Below are positions 59,401-64,000 of a stretch of 64,000 nucleotides of DNA, piece after piece. The position numbers and the translations under genes were made by a program. The stretch is from Actinacidiphila acidipaludis (GTDB lineage: Bacteria; Actinomycetota; Actinomycetes; Streptomycetales; Streptomycetaceae). The notes below the pieces were generated by a model. It saw only the letters and a list, made by a program, of their open reading frames with translations, was not told the origin of the DNA and searched no databases. The stretch lies in the NCBI RefSeq assembly GCF_019890725.1, contig NZ_JAINZZ010000014.1, positions 62,001 through 126,000 on the forward strand. Direction: 5' to 3'. Position 1 is the first letter of the stretch. Every line of letters starts with the position of its first letter.

Positions 59401-60069
59401 TCAGGCCTCCAGCCGGTAGCCGGCACCGCGGACGGTGCCGAGCGTGCTGCGCCCGAAGGGCTTGTCGATCTTGCGGCGCAGCGCGCTGATGTAGACCTCG
59501 ACGACGTTGGAGTCGCCGTCGAAGGCGAAGTCCCAGGCCCGGGCCAGGAGTTCGGATTTCGGCACCACCTCGCCCGCGCGCCGCGCCAGGCAGTGCAGCA
59601 CGGCGAACTCCTTCGGCGTCAGCGCGATCCGGACGTCACCCCGACTGCAGGTCAGCCCCGCCGGGTCGATCCGCAGATCGCCCACCGTGAGCACCGCGGG
59701 CCGCTCGCGGGCGCCGCGGCGGACCAGCGCCCGCAGCCGTGCGAGCAGCACCACGTAGGAGAACGGCTTGCTGAGCCAGTCGTCGGCGCCGGTGTCCAGC
59801 GCCTCGGCCTCGTCGTACTCACCGTCCTTGGCGGTCAGCATGAGGATCGGAGTCCAGTTGCCCGCCTCGCGCAGCCGGGCGCAGACGCCGTAGCCGTGCA
59901 GGCCCGGCAGCATGACGTCCAGCACGATGACGTCGTACGGCTGCTCGGTCGCCAGCCACAGGCCCTCGGGGCCGTCATGGGCGACGTCGACCGCGAAACC
60001 CTCCCTGGTCAGGCCGTCCTTGAGGAGTCCGGCCAGCCGGTGTTCGTCCTCCACCACGAGTATGCGCAC
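59401..60069 (-). CDS. OmpR-family response regulator
   Basis: A 222-residue regulator with receiver domain (acidic pocket E7-D8, phosphoacceptor D51 in VLDVMLPG, K near 101 in SKPF) and a winged-helix DNA-binding domain (LTPKEFAVLHCLARRAGEVVPKSELL, NVVEVYISALRRKID, TVRGAGYRL). Start GTG at 60069; a GTG at 60084 is possible. Divergent from the small secreted protein gene; TCAGG repeats spaced 11 bases in the shared gap may be its binding site. Confidence 0.95.
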   Translation of the reverse strand: MRILVVEDEHRLAGLLKDGLTREGFAVDVAHDGPEGLWLATEQPYDVIVLDVMLPGLHGYGVCARLREAGNWTPILMLTAKDGEYDEAEALDTGADDWLSKPFSYVVLLARLRALVRRGARERPAVLTVGDLRIDPAGLTCSRGDVRIALTPKEFAVLHCLARRAGEVVPKSELLARAWDFAFDGDSNVVEVYISALRRKIDKPFGRSTLGTVRGAGYRLEA

Positions 60070-60125
60070 GCGGCCAGGGTGCACGCGCCCGCCTAAGGCG
60101 AACATGAAGATCCACAACGGACTCC

Positions 60126-60141
60126 TCAGGCCGGCTTCAGG
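60126..60141. promoter_or_regulatory. Direct repeat, candidate response-regulator site
   Basis: TCAGG at 60126-60130 and 60137-60141, an 11-base phasing typical of OmpR-type binding. A 14-bp palindrome AGATCGTCCGATCT follows at 60168-60181. Both lie between the divergent regulator and secreted-protein genes. Confidence 0.35.
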
Positions 60142-60226
60142 CACGTCCGGTGAGGCTGCGAGGCGTCAGATCGTCCGATCTGCGCAACCGAGCGATGGCT
60201 GGTCCATCAACGGGAGTGACCACAGC

Positions 60227-60862
60227 ATGAAGAAGAACAGGATGGTGGTGGGTGCCGTCCTCACCGCCGGCCTAGGCCTGAGCGGGGTGGTGGCCGCGTC
60301 GTCCAGCGGCGCCGCCACGCCCGCCCCGACCGCCTCGACCGCCTCGACCGCGGGAGCCTCGTCGGCGACCGCTCAGCTGCCGGCCCAGAACGGAAAGCCG
60401 GCCAGCGGGCCGATCGTCGTGTGCGCCTTCGTCCGGGACCCGGCCGGCGTCCGGCCCGGGAAGCCCGGCAAGGCGGCTCGGCCCGCGAAGCCCGGCGCGC
60501 CGGGCACGGCGCTGCCGTTTCCGGCGCCCGGGGAGGGGCTGCCCCTGCCGAAGCCGGGCGGGAAGCCGGCGCGGATCACCGTCGAGGTGGCCGGCGGCAA
60601 GGTCTACGTCAACGGCAAGGAGGTGAAGGGCGCCAAGCTGAACAAGGGCTGCCCGAAGCCGCCCGCGCTGCCGCCAGCCGGAAAGGGCAAGGGCGGCCGC
60701 GTCGTCATCGTCACGCGCGGCACGGGCGGCACGGGCGCGAGGACGGTGCGGGTCCCGGGCGTGCCGGGCCTCCCCGGCGGCAAGGACGCCGGCGGGGTGA
60801 GCGTGCGGGGCGTGCCGGGCGGCGCGGAAGCCGGCCTGACCACGGGCACGCTGCCCGGCTGA
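60227..60862 (+). CDS. Small secreted Gly/Pro/Lys-rich protein of unknown function
   Basis: A 211-residue protein with a signal peptide (KKNRMVVGAVLTAGLGLSGVVA, cleavage near ASSSGAA, residue 30). The mature part is low in complexity: two Pro-Gly-Lys-Ala stretches around a folded-looking core (ITVEVAGGKVYVNGKEVKGAKLNKGCPKPP, with two Cys in the whole mature chain). No family recognised. GGGAG lies 10 bases before the ATG. It is divergent from the two-component system and is its most likely target, perhaps an envelope-stress protein; that is inference. Confidence 0.75.
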   Translation: MKKNRMVVGAVLTAGLGLSGVVAASSSGAATPAPTASTASTAGASSATAQLPAQNGKPASGPIVVCAFVRDPAGVRPGKPGKAARPAKPGAPGTALPFPAPGEGLPLPKPGGKPARITVEVAGGKVYVNGKEVKGAKLNKGCPKPPALPPAGKGKGGRVVIVTRGTGGTGARTVRVPGVPGLPGGKDAGGVSVRGVPGGAEAGLTTGTLPG

Positions 60863-61005
60863 ACACGCCGGGGCGCACCACGGACCGGACGGGGGTCGCC
60901 GGTCCGGGGTGCGCCCCGGGTCCTGCGGGTGGCCACCGCCTCGGACGGTCACCGGCCCCGCGAGGGACCGGCGCCGCGTCGGCGGTGGCCGCCATGCTCA
61001 TCTCA

Positions 61006-64000
61006 TCAGGCGGTGGCCACCGCGAAGACGTGCATGTCGCCGCCCTGCGTGGTGGCCGGCAGGGTCACGCTCGCCAGCTGCTTGCCGGCCTGCAGCGCGA
61101 TCGGCGCGGTGGCGAACACCTCGGTGCCCACCGGGTCCACGCTGTCGCCCATCACGTCGCGGTACGTGGTGTGCACGGCCACGACGTTGCCGAACGACGG
61201 CTGCTGGGAACCGCCGCCGAGCGTCCAGTCGCTGAAGCCGATATCCGCCTGCTGTGTGGTGCCGTCGGTGTACGTCAGGGTGACGGTGCCGGTGCTGGTG
61301 CCGTCGCTGGCGCTGCCGAGCAGGCTCAGCTGGGTCGCACCCGACGACGTCGCGCTCAGGTCGAGGACCTGGTCGCCGCCGCCGACCTGGATGTTGTCCG
61401 GGGCGCCGGGGGTGACCTGCGGCCAGGTGAAGTCGAAGCCACCGGACTTGATGGTCCCGCCGGGCACCGCGCCCGCCGCGGCCAGCGCCTTGGCGGAGTA
61501 ACTCCAGCCGCCGCCGTCGAAGTTGGCCGCCGGGTTGGTGTCGTCGGCGGAGATGCCGGCGTTGTTGACGTACCAGGTGATGGTGCCGCGCACGCCCACC
61601 GTCACCGACAGCCACGCCTTCGGCACGGTGCTGCCGTTGGCGGATGCCAGGGTCAGCGGAATCGTGTAGACACCGGCCTTGGTGTCCGCCGCGGCCGAGA
61701 CCGCCAGCGGCACGGTCGCGCTGCCGCCCGCGCGGAGCGTCTGCTCACCGGAGGCCGGGGAGACGGTGACGCCGGCCGGGGCCGCCGCGCTCCAGCGGAC
61801 GGTGGTCTTCTCGTCCCCCAGCGTGGACAGTTCGATCGAGGTGGAGGCCGAGTGGCCCGGCTCGATCTTGACCTGACCGGGGTCGGTGGCCGCGAAGAAC
61901 GGCGCCTCACCGTCGCGGAAGGACGGCGGCGCGTTCTTGGCGGCGCTGCCCCAGGCGGTGTTGGGCGTGCTGCCCAGGGTGAAGTCCAGGGTGCCGCCGT
62001 GCGTGACGAACGACGCCGGGACCCACGGCTGCTGCGACGTGGCGCCGTCGGTGCGCAGGCTCTGGACGTAGATGTTCTGCGTGGACGCACCCGGCGCGTT
62101 GACCGTGATCTTCTTGCCCAGCCCGGTGTTGATCACCGCGTGCGGGAAGATCGGGGCGGACAGCACCAGTTCGGCCCGGCTGGGGACCTGCGGGTACATG
62201 CCGAGCGCGGAGAAGACGTACCAGGACGACATGGTGCCGGCGTCGTCGTTGCCCGGGATGCCGCCCGGGGTGTTGGTCCACAGGCCGTCGGTCTCGGCAC
62301 GGACGGTCTGCTGCGTCTTGTACGGTGCGCCGAAGTAGTCGTACAGGTACGGCGCGTTGATGTCGGGCTCGTTGGTCGGGTCGTACTTCGTCGCGTCGTT
62401 CGCGGAGAAGTCGAACGTGCCGTCGGGCTTCTGGAAGAAGTCGTCGAGGCGCGCGACGGCCGCCTTGTTCCCGCCCATCGCCTGGGCCAGGCCCGCGATG
62501 TCGGAGTACACCATCCACGTGTAGCGCGCGCTGGTGCCCTCGACGAAGCCGCTGCCGGTGCCCGGGCTGAACGTCGCGCCCGACCACGAACCGTCGGACT
62601 TGCGGTCGCGCATGTAGCCGCCCTGCGCGGTGGCGTGCGGATCGAAGACGTTGGTCCAGTTGCCCGAACGGTCACGGAACTGCTTCTCCACCGCGTGGTC
62701 ACCGGTCTGGCGGGCCAGTTCGGAGATGCCGAAGTCGGCCGCGGCGTCCTCCAGGGTCTCCGCGGCGCCGGCCCAGCAGTGGCAGTTGTCGGCCGGGACG
62801 TAGCCCAGCTGCAGGTACTTGTCGAGCGCGGGGCGCTGGCCCACGCACTCCACGTTGCAGCCCGAGCTGTCGGAGTCGTTGGCGGTCGGCACGGTCGCGG
62901 CCTTGACCAGCGACGCCAGGGCGCCCTTGACGTCGAAGTCGCGTCCACCGAAGGCGTAGATGCCGGCCAGGGCCGCGTCCGACGGGTCGCCGGACATGAT
63001 GCTGGTCTTGCCGTTCTCCAGCAGCCAGCGGTCCCACTCCCCGCCGCGCTGGTCGGCGTAGTTGAAGAGGGACTGGGCGTAGTCGCTGCCGACGTCCGGC
63101 TGCAGCATCGTCAGCAGCTGCACCTGGGCGCGGTACTGGTCCCAGCCGGAGAAGGTGCCGTACTGGGCGTGCTGGCCCTTGGCGAGCTGGTGGACCTTGC
63201 GGTCGCCGCCCAGGTAACGGCCGTCCACGTCACTGGTGAGCGTCGGCTCCAGCATCGAGTGGTACAGCGCGGTGTAGAAGGTGGCGCGCTGGTCGTCGGT
63301 GCCACCGCCGACCTGGATGCGGCCCAGGTCGCGGTTCCACTCGGCGGCGGCCTGCGCCCGCACCGAGTCGAACGAGCGCTGCGGCGGGTTCTCCGCACGG
63401 AGGTTGGCCTCCGCGTTGGCCGCGCTGACGTAGCTGATCGCGACCTTGGCCTGCACGTGCTGCGTGCCGGACGCGAAGGTCACGTAGGCGCCGGAGCCCT
63501 TGCCCGCCACCGGGTTGCCGCTGGACGAGTAGCCCGTGCCGCCGGAAGCACTGGTCGACCCGGCGTTCAGCGTGCCGTCCGTCCAGGTGCCGACCTTCGC
63601 GAAGGGCGTGTCGAAGTGGGCGGTGAAGTACAGGGTGTAGACGTCGTGGCGGTTGTTCGCACTCTGCGGGCCGCAGAAGTTGCCCGCGCTCACCGAACCG
63701 GTGACCGTCTGGGCGGCCGCGTCGATCGAGACGTCGGCGGCGGTGCTGCCGCTCTCGGAGTTCGAGGTGCGGAAGAGCATGCTGGCGGGCTTGGCGGCGG
63801 GGAAGCCGAACTCGCCCGTGCCCGTGCGCGCGGTGGTGGTCAGCTCGGCGGTCGCGCCGCTGTCCAGACCGACCTTGTAGTAGCCCGCCTGGGCCGTCTC
63901 GTTGGCGTGCGAGAAGGTGCTGGCGTACTTGGCGTCCGAGGAGTCGGAGGTCGGCGAGGAGTCGACGTCGCCGACGTACGGCATGATCGGGATGTCGCCG
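61006..64000 (-). CDS. Secreted GH92 alpha-mannosidase, N-terminus beyond window
   Basis: About 998 residues of a third GH92 enzyme; the frame is still open at the window edge, so the signal peptide and first strand are missing. GH92 elements: FVEGTSARYTWMVYSDIAG, DINAPYLYDYFGAPYKTQ, and GNDDAGTMSSWYVFSALGMYPQVPS. Cys-rich insert DSDSSGCNVECVGQRP and NCHCWAGAAETLED. After the catalytic part come a NEW3 domain (VKIEPGHSASTSIELSTLGDEKTTVRW) and a C-terminal jelly-roll (ADIGFSDWTLGGGSQQPSFGN). Same barrel motif as the enzyme at 46122-49376, hence probably similar exo-alpha-mannosidase action. Confidence 0.94.
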   Translation of the reverse strand, partial: GDIPIMPYVGDVDSSPTSDSSDAKYASTFSHANETAQAGYYKVGLDSGATAELTTTARTGTGEFGFPAAKPASMLFRTSNSESGSTAADVSIDAAAQTVTGSVSAGNFCGPQSANNRHDVYTLYFTAHFDTPFAKVGTWTDGTLNAGSTSASGGTGYSSSGNPVAGKGSGAYVTFASGTQHVQAKVAISYVSAANAEANLRAENPPQRSFDSVRAQAAAEWNRDLGRIQVGGGTDDQRATFYTALYHSMLEPTLTSDVDGRYLGGDRKVHQLAKGQHAQYGTFSGWDQYRAQVQLLTMLQPDVGSDYAQSLFNYADQRGGEWDRWLLENGKTSIMSGDPSDAALAGIYAFGGRDFDVKGALASLVKAATVPTANDSDSSGCNVECVGQRPALDKYLQLGYVPADNCHCWAGAAETLEDAAADFGISELARQTGDHAVEKQFRDRSGNWTNVFDPHATAQGGYMRDRKSDGSWSGATFSPGTGSGFVEGTSARYTWMVYSDIAGLAQAMGGNKAAVARLDDFFQKPDGTFDFSANDATKYDPTNEPDINAPYLYDYFGAPYKTQQTVRAETDGLWTNTPGGIPGNDDAGTMSSWYVFSALGMYPQVPSRAELVLSAPIFPHAVINTGLGKKITVNAPGASTQNIYVQSLRTDGATSQQPWVPASFVTHGGTLDFTLGSTPNTAWGSAAKNAPPSFRDGEAPFFAATDPGQVKIEPGHSASTSIELSTLGDEKTTVRWSAAAPAGVTVSPASGEQTLRAGGSATVPLAVSAAADTKAGVYTIPLTLASANGSTVPKAWLSVTVGVRGTITWYVNNAGISADDTNPAANFDGGGWSYSAKALAAAGAVPGGTIKSGGFDFTWPQVTPGAPDNIQVGGGDQVLDLSATSSGATQLSLLGSASDGTSTGTVTLTYTDGTTQQADIGFSDWTLGGGSQQPSFGNVVAVHTTYRDVMGDSVDPVGTEVFATAPIALQAGKQLASVTLPATTQGGDMHVFAVATA

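Overview
The window is very GC-rich with strong third-position G/C bias, GTG starts, overlapping ATGA/GTGA gene junctions and rare TTA codons. Together with CebR-type operators, a sugar ABC operon without its own ATPase, a CGNR protein, F420- and DUF664-type enzymes and a ZnF-UBP protein, this points to an actinomycete chromosome of the Streptomyces family. No rRNA, tRNA, CRISPR array, insertion sequence or phage gene was seen. The window opens just before an Mrr-TerD gene and ends inside a GH92 gene.

Layout. 0-9 kb: an Mrr-nuclease/TerD fusion, a PcaF-like thiolase behind a MarR regulator, a VOC protein, a leftward run (phosphodiester glycosidase, SDR, S4 RNA-binding protein) and an APH-like kinase. 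9-18 kb: an unlinked FabH, a sugar ABC operon (binding protein plus two permeases), then two convergent secreted cellulose-accessory genes (Cip1-like and expansin-like, each with CBM2), each behind a perfect CebR-type palindrome, then an aldo/keto reductase. 18-25.6 kb: ketopantoate-reductase-like protein, CGNR regulator, Eis-like acetyltransferase, a solitary xylose-type binding lipoprotein, and pntAB. 25.7-38 kb: secreted GH76 mannanase, a broken glpF next to an intact glpK, an Ntn asparaginase overlapping an M55 D-aminopeptidase, an unknown membrane protein and a very long GH35 beta-galactosidase. 38-42 kb: an overlapping three-gene cassette (response regulator/thioredoxin-reductase fusion, cNMP-domain histidine kinase, ZnF-UBP protein). 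42-49 kb: two large GH92 alpha-mannosidases. 50-61 kb: DinB/DUF664, VOC, a MerR-methyltransferase fusion, a D-cysteine desulfhydrase-like enzyme, an LLM oxidoreductase, DUF427, a pentapeptide-repeat protein, a DeoR/MFS divergent pair, 74-bp tandem repeats and a two-component system divergent from a small secreted protein. 61-64 kb: a third GH92, cut by the window end.

How the genes fit together. The dominant theme is extracellular polysaccharide use: cellulose loosening (Cip1-like, expansin), alpha-mannan or N-glycan trimming (GH76, three GH92), beta-galactoside hydrolysis (GH35), and uptake. Regulation is legible from palindromes: CebR-type sites for the cellulose pair, a 14-bp LacI-type palindrome shared by the second GH92 gene and a distant pentapeptide-repeat gene, and TTA codons in the Cip1-like and GH76 genes that suggest bldA (developmental) control. 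The most unusual module is the redox-looking RR-TrxR / kinase / zinc-finger cassette, whose output is not obvious from sequence.
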